A stretch of DNA of 64,000 nt from Paraphaeosphaeria minitans (lineage: Eukaryota > Ascomycota > Dothideomycetes > Pleosporales > Didymosphaeriaceae): contig WJXW01000017.1 in assembly GCA_015832175.1 (NCBI GenBank), positions 372,001 to 436,000 on the forward strand. The letters are read 5' to 3'. This document shows, piece after piece, positions 34,457 through 45,012 of this stretch. The position numbers and the translations under genes are program-made. The first letter of the stretch is position 1. Every line of letters starts with the position of its first letter. The notes beneath the pieces were generated by a model. It had not been told where the DNA came from. It made no database searches and was given only the letters and a program-made list of their open reading frames with translations.

Positions 34457-34990
34457 ACGCAGTATGTGATCAAGTTTGCCGAACTAAGCGGGGAAAGGAT
34501 ACGGATGGGCTACAGAGACGGTCTGGGTTCGATAACGAGTGGATGGTGGTCCACAGTGTGGATCTGCACAATGGGCTGCGCAAGACGGCAGAAGCGGGGC
34601 TCGAGGGGAGAGCGCCTAGGATCCCTTCAGAGATGCGGTGCAAAGTCGTTGGCAAGAGGCCGGCTCAAGCAGTGACAAAAAAAAGGTGGCATATGCCCAC
34701 TGGGAAGCCGGATCCTAGCGCTGGTAAGGTAGGTAAAGCCGTGCCTGCGGATGGGCGAGAACTCCACGCCGATGTCGTTATCGGTGCCGATGGCGTGCAT
34801 GTAATGTACCTACCTATGGGTGGTGAGCACGTCTCTCCCGTCGAGAAGCCAGACACCGTTATCACTTCACGCTGGTCCCGAATCGTCCGCGCCCGTGTCG
34901 ACGAACCCCACAGGGGGGACATCGCAGCAGCACGCGACAAGACAGCTTCGGCTTCCTCGCTTCAACAAAAAAGCCACCTCCCCCCTAGGT
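34457..34990 (+). pseudogene. Decayed FAD-dependent monooxygenase fragment
   Basis: Pieces of a salicylate-hydroxylase-like flavoprotein can be read in two frames. Frame one has QYVIKFAELSGERIRMGYRDG (start of fragment, 34460-34525). A frameshift near 34526-34540 moves to WMVVHSVDLHNGLRKTAEAG and GRELHADVVIGADGVH, the last being the conserved DG motif of class A flavin monooxygenases. There is no N-terminal GxGxxG Rossmann segment upstream and no full catalytic domain downstream, only about 170 residues of a protein normally about 400 long. An AAAAAAAA run and GTAGGTA repeat units interrupt it. I judge it a relic, not a gene. Confidence 0.6.
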
Positions 34991-36399
34991 AGCTTGCAAC
35001 CCCCCTCAGCTAAAGCAGTCGTCGACAGAATAGGCTTAAAAGGCCTACACGTCTTTCGGATCAAGATCCGAGCAGCTAGTCCTCTGCGGTACCTACCCCT
35101 GCCGCTCAGGCATGCGCGGTGTTTTTGCCGAGCCGCCGCTGGCGAAGACGCCGGCGAGTTGTCCGTGACTCAATCCAATTAGGGGGAATTATTAAATCGC
35201 ACTCATTAACTTGGCGTCTAATCATGCATAACCTATAACACATTTCAAGTGGGAGTTACTAGTAAATTTAGCAAATAACCAGTAATAAAATAGAATTTCA
35301 GCAAACAATTTATTTAATATCAGCTATGTTCAGTAAGCTACTACACATACAGTAGAAGCTGTGAAAAAATACGCTTGCAACTATGTAAGAGGAAGCTTTG
35401 TCCGCTACTTCTTCTCCTTCTGCTTCTCCTTCTCCTTCTTCTTCTCCTTCTCCTTCTCCTTCTCCTTCTCCTTCTCCTTCTCCTTCTCCTTCTCCTTCTC
35501 CTTGCGTAGGTCGGGCAACGCAAGGGCATCCCAGATATGCCTGCCTACCTCACCTCGTGTATATATATATATATATACCTACGAATTCCTTCTTGAAGAA
35601 GCGGTCCTAAAGATTTTCGGACTGATGGTCATGCTTGTATTTCATACTGTCGGTCAGTGTAGACATGGGACGAGGCCGCGCCAGCCGACTCTCTCCCCGC
35701 AGAAGACTACCCAACGCCAGAGCATGTCCGTACCTACCTACCTAGAACGGCTGCGCACGTGCAACAACGCGCGGTGCGAGTATGCTGTGATCATCATGTT
35801 TACTTTTTTTTTGGGGGGGGGGGGGGCGCGATTTTTAAGATGTTGTCGTGGATGACCTGAGGCGGTTTGTTCCCGGCGCTGGGTGGCATAGCATGCCAGA
35901 GGATATGTTCCCGTAGGTACCTACTCGTGGTGTTCGTATCCGACGAGGGGTGCGGAGAGAGCTCTGGCTTCTCCCTACGGTAGCTCGAGTTTGTATTTCC
36001 TCGAGGCTTTGTGTGCGTCGGCGAGGCAGTGGCGCTGAGGAGAGGTCTGGATCGGTAAGGGCTGTGTGTATGTATACCTATTTGAGTACACTTGGGGCAG
36101 GAATGGGTACGGCGGTAGAGGCTTCCGGATGATACAAAGCGTGTAGATACCAGAAAAGGAGTCTACATATACTCAGTTAAGTCCGGCTCTAATCACGTGC
36201 TCAATTTTCCGTGATGGCCGAAATGCGTCCGGGTTGTAAGGTAGGAAGTGGTAGTCGACTGTTTGTTGACGCGAGACTATCACCTCCGTCAAGTGAAGCA
36301 TATTCTTGCAAGTACGATATCCAAACCTATTTACACTGACATCCAGCTGACACCGTCCACGCAGATGAACAAATACTCTCAATAACCCTCCCACCCACC
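34991..36399. other. AT-rich and simple-sequence intergenic region
   Basis: No gene. 35176-35350 is clearly AT-rich compared with the rest of the window. Then come a CTTCTC tract (35408-35502), a TA run (35560-35577), a T9-G14 run (35804-35826) and several GTAGGTAC-like motifs (35731, 35915). Confidence 0.6.
35408..35502. repeat. CTTCTC polypyrimidine microsatellite
   Basis: About 95 bases of near-perfect (cttctc)n on the + strand, strictly pyrimidine. It could form a triplex or act as a slippage site. Confidence 0.9.
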
Positions 36400-37300
36400 C
36401 TACCTGCCCTCCTCGGTTACCGCAAACGCCTTCAACTCCTCCATCGTCGCCCCCTCCAACGCCCTCTTATTCGTCGCGCTCAGCACCACCCTCGGCACCT
36501 TCCTATCATCATCCCCAGTCCTCGCATTGAACGCCTCTTTCCACCGCGCCACACAGAGACACCACTTGCACCCGTCCGTCAGCCCCGCCTGCCTCAGATC
36601 ATTTCCTCGCGCGGCGGAGAAGTCGAGGAACTCGTTGGTTACGATGCCCGCTACGGAGTGGTTGCCGGCGTCGGCGCGCGGCGCTTCGCAGTAGCCTGTG
36701 CGAAGAAATCCTGTGAGGGGGGAGGTGCCGTGCAGGGCTAGGGGCCGGTCGTGGACTGCGTGGTGCGTTAGCATGGCGTAGGGGCGGTTATGGCTGCGGC
36801 GGTGCTATGCACAGGGGAGTAAGGTGGGAGGAGCATGAGGAACGGGTGTGTGTGTGTGTGTGTGCAAGGCGAGGCGTCCTGTCCACATGGGATGCCGATG
36901 CGGACGCCTGTTTTCATTTTCTTGCCGTGCCGTGTCTTGCCTTGGTTTCCGTCTCTTTGCAGGTAGACGCCCGGAGACGTAAATACAATTCCGCAGCATC
37001 CAATTGTTCCACCAACTCGGTGATGAGAACGTAAACGTCAACGTATCACGTCTGCCCACCCCCAACCCAGGCAAATCGACCGCATTCCCTCGCCAAGGCA
37101 CAGGCACAGCAACGCCTCACCGCACTGACCGCCCACCCCTCCCATCCACATCTGGAAGACGAAGTCCGCAAGGCCAACCTACCGTTCTTGTCCATGATGG
37201 TTTTCTTCTCCCTCTCCTGAACAAACTTGATCTGCACGTCGTGAACCTTTGCGTACCGTCGTTTGCCAAGGCCCGTGAGGAGGTTCCTGAGCAGGCGCAT
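36400..37300 (-). CDS. DUF2237 family protein
   Basis: Conserved protein family of unknown function found in bacteria and fungi. Exons 37300-37183 and 36755-36400 are joined across a 427-nt intron (gtaggt ... gctaacgcaccacgcag) to give 157 aa. The join makes KNVHDRPLALHGTSPLTGFLRTGYC, which fits the family (NVxGxPLxxxSxxPxTGFxRxGxC). Further family marks: DAGNHSVAGIVTNEFLDFSAARGNDL, KWCLCVARWKEAF and VVLSATNKRALEGATMEELKAFA. The first exon (RLLRNLLTGLGKRRYAKVHDVQIKFVQEREKK) is a basic helix and may be a mitochondrial or membrane-proximal extension. An alternative start 13 codons upstream exists. The long intron is unusual for this window. Confidence 0.75.
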
Positions 37301-38126
37301 GGAGATTGTGTGGAAGTGTGAGTCGTGATGCAGTGACATGGACAGAAAAGGTCTAAGCGTGGAGATGACGTGAGCGCGTAGGGCTGAAAGACGTTCTCGG
37401 AGCAACGGGTGGACAGGGGTGCTGGGTGCTGGGTGCTGGGTGCTGGGTGCTAGGCAATCGCGACGATCGGTGGAACAGACGGGGGCAAAGGGCTCGGATC
37501 CCGGTTTCGAGAGCGTCGTCAAAATCTTGGGAGCGTGGACGCGCTGTTCTTGCTGCGTCAATGGATCAATGGAACTGCCCCAAAGTGTTTCTGTGTCGCG
37601 AAACACTCTGGTGCTGCTTTCGCCCGCCAGTCCACTTTTTCGGCAGCGCTACGGCCGGGGTCCAGTCGCCAAGTCGGTTCGGCGGACGGAGAACGACTCC
37701 ATGGAACTAGTGTGTTTCCCCAACATGTCTGGTACAAACACAAACGGCACAGCATGGATGAGATCGGTTGCAGGAATAGCTTTTGAATGGTCTTTTACAC
37801 AAAACGTTGCAATTACAGTGCAACTCATTTTTTCCATCCATTATGCATCATGACCCGTTCGTAGACATTGGTAAGCTCCAGCTGAGCACCGCTAGGATAT
37901 ATATGAGGTGAGGTAAGCAGCAGAACTCCAGAACCCATATGCAACGCCCGTCCGCGGGCAGGTAGAGTATATGCAAAAAGGAGAAAGGCAGCTCATATCC
38001 CAACAATACAGATATGAAACATCCCGAAGGAAAAGTAAATCCTCCGACACCAAGTGTTTATGCAATTTGCCTCGGAGACAAGAAGAGGCCGTGATGGGTG
38101 GTATATGTCGTGATAATGATGAGTGC
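37301..38126. other. Intergenic region
   Basis: No gene. A GGGTGCT heptamer repeat (five copies) lies at about 37418-37452, in the promoter side of the DUF2237 gene. Confidence 0.5.
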
Positions 38127-40349
38127 TTAGCGGTGCGCGCCGGCACCGGCCTTGATCTCCCGCTTCATTTCTTCGAGCTTCTTGTGCATCTTGAGCAAAT
38201 CGTCACGCTGGGCCTGAGAGGGTGGAGTCGCCGACTCGGTCAGCTTCCAGTACAGAGCTTCGTACTTTTTATAGTACCGCTGAAACTTCTGGCTGAGCTC
38301 GACCGTCTGGCGGAAGCTGAGACTAGGTACCGTAGGAGACGTCTGCGAGGACGATGAGTCACCCGGCGAGATTTGCGAGCTTTGGGGATAGCGAGCTGCA
38401 CGCGCGGTATCGATGTTGTTGACTTTGCGAAGTTTTGTAGAGGGAATGGACGAGGACGAGGACCCGTCAGCCCGGCGTTTGAGCGAATTGGTGGTGGGAG
38501 GGGTATTGCCATTCACCCGACCGTGGGCATTGGCGGGCTTACCGTTTGGCGCGGAGCGTTCGACGTGAGACTTCTTGACAGCAAGAGCATGGTTGTGCAT
38601 GTCGTTGTCCAGGTCGTTGGTCTTGCGCTTCAACGAGCGATCGGAGTTGGTGGGCAAGTTCTTAGCGGGAGAGGGGGCACCGGCGAGAGCCTTGTGCACA
38701 GGATGGCTGTCCTCGAAGTCACTGGCATTGACGGGTGGGGATGCGGACAGCGGTGACGGGTTCTTGGGCTTCGTGTTGACGGGTTTCGTCGGCCTGAATG
38801 GGCGGTTCTGCTGGAGGTCGCGGGAGGCCATCTTAGGCTTGACGCGGGGAGAGGGAGCTTCGGCAGAAGGCGCCACCTTCTTCTCGCGGATCTTGTTGGC
38901 GTCGGTAGGAGCGGTGCGGTTGGAAGGTGCAGTGGTGGAGAGCTTAGGCGTAGAGGTGGCAGCCGGTGCAGGTGAGTTCTTCGCGGGCAGCGGTGAACTC
39001 TTTGCTGGCGCAGGTTCCTTCAACGGCTTCATGACTTTCTCGTTCACTGTCTTCTTTGGCCTCGCTTCAGGATCCTTCACCTTCCTCTCCACGTCCTTCT
39101 CGGCAGCTTTCCTCGCGGCGGGCTTCTTCTCGTTCAACTTGGACAACTTGTGGAGGGGAGTCGAAGCTTTCTGCGGCTTCTCAGGCGCCTTCACGCTGAG
39201 GCGTGAAAGACACTTCCCTTGCCCTCGTTCGTCACGTGGCAGGAGAATCTGCCAAAGCTTGTCCTCCTTGGACAAGCGCAGACGATCAAACGACTTGATG
39301 GCGCTGATGATGGCCTGCTCTCGGTCTTCCTGGGCTTTGTAGGGGAACTTGTAGGGATCGATCTCACGGAAGGACTTGTCAGTCAGCTGCCACTTTCCGG
39401 CATCGTCTGCTGTGTGTTTGGCGATCTTGGGCAGCAGGTCTCGAACGTTTGCTACTGATGTCCGACATGTCTGGGCCAAGTAAGACTCTTTGGCGGGCTG
39501 CATAGCAAGCAGGTGAATGATGGGGACACGGAGAGCAGCAAGAACGGCCTGGTTGGCGCCGCCAGGTTGCGAAGTGGGCGGCTTCTTGGTCATGGGCGAG
39601 GAAGGAACGCTGAGGAGCGGCGACCCGGTGCCGGAAGGAGCGAGGTGGCTCGGCACGAAGCCTTTGGAAGGAGCGCGGCGGTGCCCTGCATTGCGCATAT
39701 CGCCGACAACGGTCCTAAAAGGCAGCACTTGTCAGACTCATGTTCACCAAACCATTGTTGAGATGCAGCAGTACGACACAGCCAAGCGTCAGTGAGGGAC
39801 ACTGGGGAGGCATACTTGTTGGCTTCCTTCATCTCTTTCACAGCTGCCATGCTGTTCTTCAGCTGCTCCAATGCCGAATCGACACCGGCAGTCACATTCT
39901 CTGCCTTGTGCAGCACGAGGCTGTGCTTGATCAAGCTGGTGAACTCGAGCTCGTCGTCGCTACCAGTCCCGCCGGAGTGGTACAGTTCGTTTATGGTGGT
40001 CTCGGAGGTGCTCTGCAAAGTGAGGGTCTTGTCGCCGTACTTGAGTTGCTGTGCGTTGGTCAGCCAGGATCCTTGTCTAGAGTCGTCCACGGCCAACGCT
40101 CTAAGCCAACCCGGCAGCTAGGGAGAGGGCGTGGCGGGCGTGCAATGTGTAACGTACAGGTGTGCGTCCGAAGAGGATCTGCGGAGGTTTCCCGCTCCGC
40201 ACGCTCTCGAGGAGCTCGTCGACGATGTCCTGGGTCATGTCCACCTGCATTGCCTGGAGGGGTGTTGTTTTGGCTACCCTGGAGCCGATGTCGCCGTCCG
40301 GAGCCCCGAAGAGGGCAATGCCGCCCGAGGGGAGCAGTGAAGTCGCCAT
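38127..40349 (-). CDS. ell1: RNA polymerase II elongation factor ELL
   Basis: Nuclear elongation factor of the ELL family, which suppresses pausing of RNA polymerase II. Exons 40349-40158, 40048-39816 and 39714-38127 give 670 aa. After an N-terminal beta-rich part (FGRTPQLKYGDKTLTLQSTSE) the winged-helix-like ELL core is at about 205-290 (HLLAMQPAKESYLAQTC, WQLTDKSFREIDPYKFPY). A long Lys/Pro/Ala/Ser-rich disordered linker follows. The C-terminus (about 617-664: FQRYYKKYEALYWKLTES ... KMHKKLEEMKREI) fits an occludin-type coiled coil. For intron 1 two acceptors are possible in the same phase (40049 or 40118), adding 23 residues in the second case; I prefer the first because it gives LKYGDKTL directly after FGRTP. 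Assignment rests on the core and C-terminal region. Confidence 0.8.
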
Positions 40350-41063
40350 GATGAGGGTTTGGTTGGGAGGTGCCGACGACGACGCAACAGAAAGCGGAAC
40401 CAGGTGTGTGCTCGCACCCTGAGGAGGTCAAGGGAAACGCTGCATGGGGAGAGCACCCAGGCAACTCTGTAGCAAGTACAGCACAGCACAGCACGGTACA
40501 GCGCAGCAACAAACAAGAGGCGAGCGCCGTTTGGCGTGTGGGATGTTAGGAGGGCGGAGGAGACGAACAGAGGTCTCGCAGCTCGGAGGACCGTCAGACC
40601 AGGTCAGACTGTCATAGCGCGCAATGGTCCCGGAATCGAGGCAGGGTGGGCGCACGGGTACTAAGGTACGGTGCTGAAACGATTGGCTGTCACGGAGGGA
40701 ATGAAGGCGGCGATGTCGTTCACGCTGGACGGGACTTGGAACCTCGACAGTGTTCAGGCAGAGAGAGAGAGAGAGAGAGGAACGGCCAGGCACAGCGGGC
40801 AGACGGACAGGCAAGCAGGCAGGCAGGCAGGCAGGCAGGCAGGCGGGTGTTGGGCCAGCGTGCATGGCTGCATAGCACGGCTCTTTAGCGGTGGAGGCCC
40901 GGAGAGGGCGGTCGAGGCATAGCGACTAGACTAGGGCGATTGCGCCAATTCTAGAGGGCGAATGCAGCGCGGGCCGCGTCCAGTACCTCGTGCTACCTCG
41001 CGCTGGCTGCCCGCTGCAAGGCATTGCGCCCATTCCACGCCCCGGCTGCCCATATCCGCGGAC

Positions 41064-41154
41064 AGAGAGAGACCGAGAGAGACCGAGAGAGGCAGAGGGA
41101 GAGAGCGAGAGAGAGAGCGAGAGAGAGAGCGAGAGAGAGAGCGAGAGAGAGAGC

Positions 41155-41185
<31 letters not shown>

Positions 41186-41232
41186 CGAGAGAGAGAGAGA
41201 GCGAGAGAGAGAGCGAGAGAGAGAGAGAGCAC
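41064..41232. repeat. GA-rich microsatellite
   Basis: About 170 bases of (GA)n broken regularly by C (gagagagc), almost entirely purine on the + strand. Opposite strand reads as Leu/Ser/Arg runs, which are not genes. Confidence 0.9.
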
Positions 41233-41332
41233 AGTCACCAGTCACCGGGCGAGGCAGAGTACTGGCAATCGGGTCCTGAGTGGCGACAAGCGTGCTGAGG
41301 GTGGCGCTGGCGCAGGCGCAGAGATGGCGAGG

Positions 41333-41408
41333 CGCTGCTGCTGGTGCTGCTGGTGGTGCTGCTGCTGCTGGTGCTGCTGGTGGTGCTGCTGGTGGTGCTG
41401 CTGCTGGT
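41333..41408. repeat. GCTGGT trinucleotide-type tract
   Basis: Interrupted tgctgctgctggtgc repeat of CTG and GTG triplets, about 75 bases. Confidence 0.85.
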
Positions 41409-41618
41409 CAGCACACTCGCCCTCTCCTCTGGTGGCAGGCCTGGTCTGGCTCCGCGTTTACGGTTCACTGTTAGCAGCGGCGGAATTTGGATGCCGGGCC
41501 CTGCCTTTGAAAGTTACACCCTGGCGTGGCCCATCCGCGCCAGGATGCGCTGCGCCTGTTTCGAGAGCAATGGTTTGAGCCCCAGCAGCATCGCACCGCC
41601 CGCCGTTTGCTGGCCCGC

Positions 41619-41766
41619 AGCTTCTCGACAGCATCGTCACTCGTGTGCTGACCAGCAGCTCCTCGACAGCATCGTCACTCGTGTGCTGACCAGCAGCTCC
41701 TCGACAGCATCGTCACTCGTGTGCTGACCAGCAGCTCCTCGACAGCATCGTCACTCGTGTGCTGAC
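41619..41766. repeat. 38-bp minisatellite, about 4 copies
   Basis: Nearly identical 38-bp units starting cagcagctcctcgacagc and ending gtcactcgtgtgctgac; the first copy is partial and has one change (cttctc). Very low divergence implies recent expansion. Confidence 0.92.
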
Positions 41767-42855
41767 ATCGAGGCTGGCTGGTTGAAGTTGCTGTCATGCA
41801 CCACGGCGGACCGCTTCGCTCAATGGGGAACGCCACGCCAACGACTAGCGACTACGCCCAGCTCGAGCTAGACAGTCTCTCCCTCTCCACCTTGTCCTGT
41901 GTGCGGGACGACCAGCGACGCCCCGCAATGGTGCGGAAACACCCACCGAGCACCACCCAGCGCCAGACTCACCTCCATCTGCGCCCACCACCCGCACCGA
42001 GACAGTCGCCGGCGTCTCCAAGCACGCAGCACGCAGCACGCAGCACTCGGATGCGCCGCGGGCGACGCTACCTACCCCCACTCTCTCGCCCAACAAGCCC
42101 CGAACCGACTCCCACCCTCGTGCGAAGACGCCCGGTTTGACATGATCCTGCAGCACTCGACGAGCACCACGCGCTAGCCGACGACTAGAACAGTATGGCA
42201 GGTAGACTGTCGGCTCGACGGCCAGCAGCATTACCCGGCATCCCACTAGTTAGACATACTGCTTGTGCATGAACCACGTCCAATTGCTCTCCTGCCTTGG
42301 TAGCCATCACGAACCCAAACCGGCAGGCCCTCCAGCCCTCGTACAAGACGCTCAAGACGCTCAAGCGCCCATGACACTCAAGCCCTCAGGACGCTCAAGC
42401 CCCCATGACACCCAAGCCCTCAAGACGCTCAAGACAAACCACACTCCATGGTCTAACGCTGCATTGAGCCATGCCCGCCGAACCCAAGTCCCCTCGATAG
42501 GCTCTTTCCCCCCCTCCCAGCTTCTGGAAGCTTTCGGCACTGCAATATGTGAACCCTGCATCTCTCCCCTCGACCGCGGGGTACATGGATTGGGTTGCAG
42601 GAGACGCGCCACCGACCAGCTGCGAGGGAATGGCTGCGTCGACGTACACAATGGCAGCACGGGGTGAAGTTGTCCACCCGAGTGCGACCATGCAGGAACG
42701 GTAAGAGTGTCCTGTTTCGTGCCCGCACATGACGGCAAATGCACCATGTCGATGCCTTGATCAAGTCACGACGAAGCGTGCAGCAGTCCATAGTATCGCA
42801 TAGTATCATAACGGTATCTCTGCACCCCTGCGGATCGACCGTCGGACCCTTCCAG

Positions 42856-43036
42856 GCACACACGCTCACAGGCACACACCCTCACAGGCACACACCCTCA
42901 CAGGCACACACGCTCACAGGCACACACCCTCACAGGCACACACGCTCACAGGCACACACCCTCACAGGCACACACCCTCACAGGCACACACCCTCACAGG
43001 CACACACCCTCACAGGCACACACCCTCACAGGCACA
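42856..43036. repeat. 16-bp minisatellite, about 11 copies
   Basis: Unit cacaggcacacaccct, with g replacing c in some copies (cgct). Regular 16-bp period without spacers. Confidence 0.92.
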
Positions 43037-45012
43037 CCCTCCCCACCGTCCATAGTACTCCGCCTGCATACGACCTTTTGCAGAGCACAGCACTCGATCA
43101 GGTGCCACTTGACGCTACGCCGGCATGTCACCCTTCTCAGCCAGCACCCAGCACCCAGCCCCAAGCACAGCACAGCACCCCACCAAGCACCCAGCACCCG
43201 CACCCGCACCTCTAGCCTATATTTGGTGGTTGGTGTCTGCTTACCCAGCCAGTCCAACCACCAACCACCAACCACCAACCACACTGTCCGGCATCTGCTT
43301 ACCCAACCAGTCATGGCCTGCCAGCCACTCGTCTGCTTACCCAACCAGTTCAGCCAACGAGGCACGCCCGGGGCCCGTCACACACCCTCGCAGCCAGTGA
43401 GCCACTTGCTTTCCGTACGCCACCGCCACACCTGGCAGCCAGTGAGCCACTTGCGTTCCGCGCGCCACAGCCATACATCCTCAGCACATCTGCAGTGGAT
43501 CAACCCGCCTCAGCACCCTCGACGCCCCGTCCGTCACCCGCGCTGCCGCCGCACCGCACCGCACCGCACCGCACCGCACCGCGACTGCTCCGGCGTCGCC
43601 CGGGCCTGGTCGACGTGCCGGGCGTTGGGGTGCGCGGCGGCAGTGGCGCGCAAATCCCGCCCTCGTCCACGCTTACCTACCTATTGTGCACCTAGGTACC
43701 TTGCCTTTTGCTGCAGCGGCCAATCGCTGGAGACGTGCCGGGCCGTTGGCAGAGGTAGGTATCCACAGGTACCTAGGTAGCTACCCTTGGTTCCGTACCT
43801 TGACCTGTGGGTGGACGTGTCCAGCCTTGCGGATCTTTAGACGGTTTGTAGGTTGGAGTGTTTTGTAGACGAGAAGAGGGTTGGGTGGGTAGATGGTGCG
43901 GTGTGTTGTGGTGTGGTGTTGCTGGGCCGTGTACCTAGAGACGTCATGCTCATGTGTGGGCTAATTAGGTACGCTGACAAAAACGAATGGGGAGTAGGTA
44001 CCTATGTAAGCACGGAATCCTTGGCCTTGTGGCGTGAGCGTGAGCACGGCGCTGCCCTGCCCTGCCCTGCCCTGCGAGTTGCCCAAGCAGATGGAATTCA
44101 CATCACCCACAGTCCTGAATCTCGGTTTCCGCCCGAGTCTTCACATGTTGAGGACGTGTCGTCATCCAGAACAGTAGGTACGGCAGCTAGACTACCTGGA
44201 CACCGCCATCGCTCTGCAAGGTACCTACTGTAGCAAAAGCATATGTCCCGGGAGCACGTGGAAGACGAGAAGAAATAACAGTAGATGCACCTACAGCTCG
44301 TCCTCCTAGGTATTGCTGCCATGGCTCTGCTCGCTCTCTCCAGCCTTTTACCATCAGCGATCTTTCAGTTTTTGGGTACCCGTCGTGCGGCGAAGTAGCC
44401 TACAGGCTCGCCTGACCAGAAGCACGTGATGGATATGGCAGTTGGTCGAGAAGACGTGGAGAGGATGGGCTAGGGGAACTTTTACGAGAGGAGCAACAAG
44501 GAAATGACGATGCTATCATGGAACATGTTTGAGTGGTTTCCACCAAATGAATAAGGAGACTGGATAATAGTTAATACTAATGATGATATGCCCCAGGTCA
44601 TCAGCACCAACAAAACCAAGATCCAAATACTCGCTCCCAACGTATGGCAGGACGTTCTCCAGCTTTGGTAAATACGTCTGTTAAGACAGCATCTCCATCC
44701 CTCTGACACGTCCGGAGCGTCCGAAAGAGTTTGATGGAAATAAAACGAGTAGGCAAACCTCTACAAGTGGAGGGCAAGAAGCATAGCGACCAGAAGTCGA
44801 GTCCTAGTAGCGGCTCTTGTCTTACTTGCATGTACAAGCATCTCGAACTCCCGACACACAGAGACTCGACGAGATCTCGACCTTGTAGTATATACTTCGT
44901 CGAAGATCCTCACCTGGTGCTCCGTCTCCAAAACCCCCACAGCTGGCCCTCGAGCACCTCAATCAACATCGATCGACTTCGACCGTCCGAAGAAGAAAAA
45001 AGTCACATCACC

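Larger units (their letters stand above)
40350..45012. other. 4.7-kb gene desert with many tandem repeats
   Basis: No gene with protein character could be found. Open frames here are translations of low-complexity DNA (Arg-Glu, Leu-Ser, His-Thr runs). It holds at least eight repeat arrays, of which the larger ones are listed separately; others are GA at 40761-40779, GCAG at 40811-40846, ACGCTCAAG-type near 42345-42440, ACCAACC near 43257-43285 and CGCAC near 43553-43583. The right part (43670-44320) has many GTAGGTAC/CCTAGGTA motifs. Confidence 0.7.

Noticed and set aside
35804..35826. T9-G14 homopolymer as a functional element
   Set aside because: Such junctions can come from sequencing or assembly error; nothing else supports a function.
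41024..41578. Open frames full of Arg-Glu or Leu-Ser repeats
   Set aside because: They are translations of a GA microsatellite; no start context and no flanking domain.
42856..43036. CRISPR-like regular array
   Set aside because: Units are 16 bp with no spacers, and the genome is eukaryotic; it is a minisatellite.
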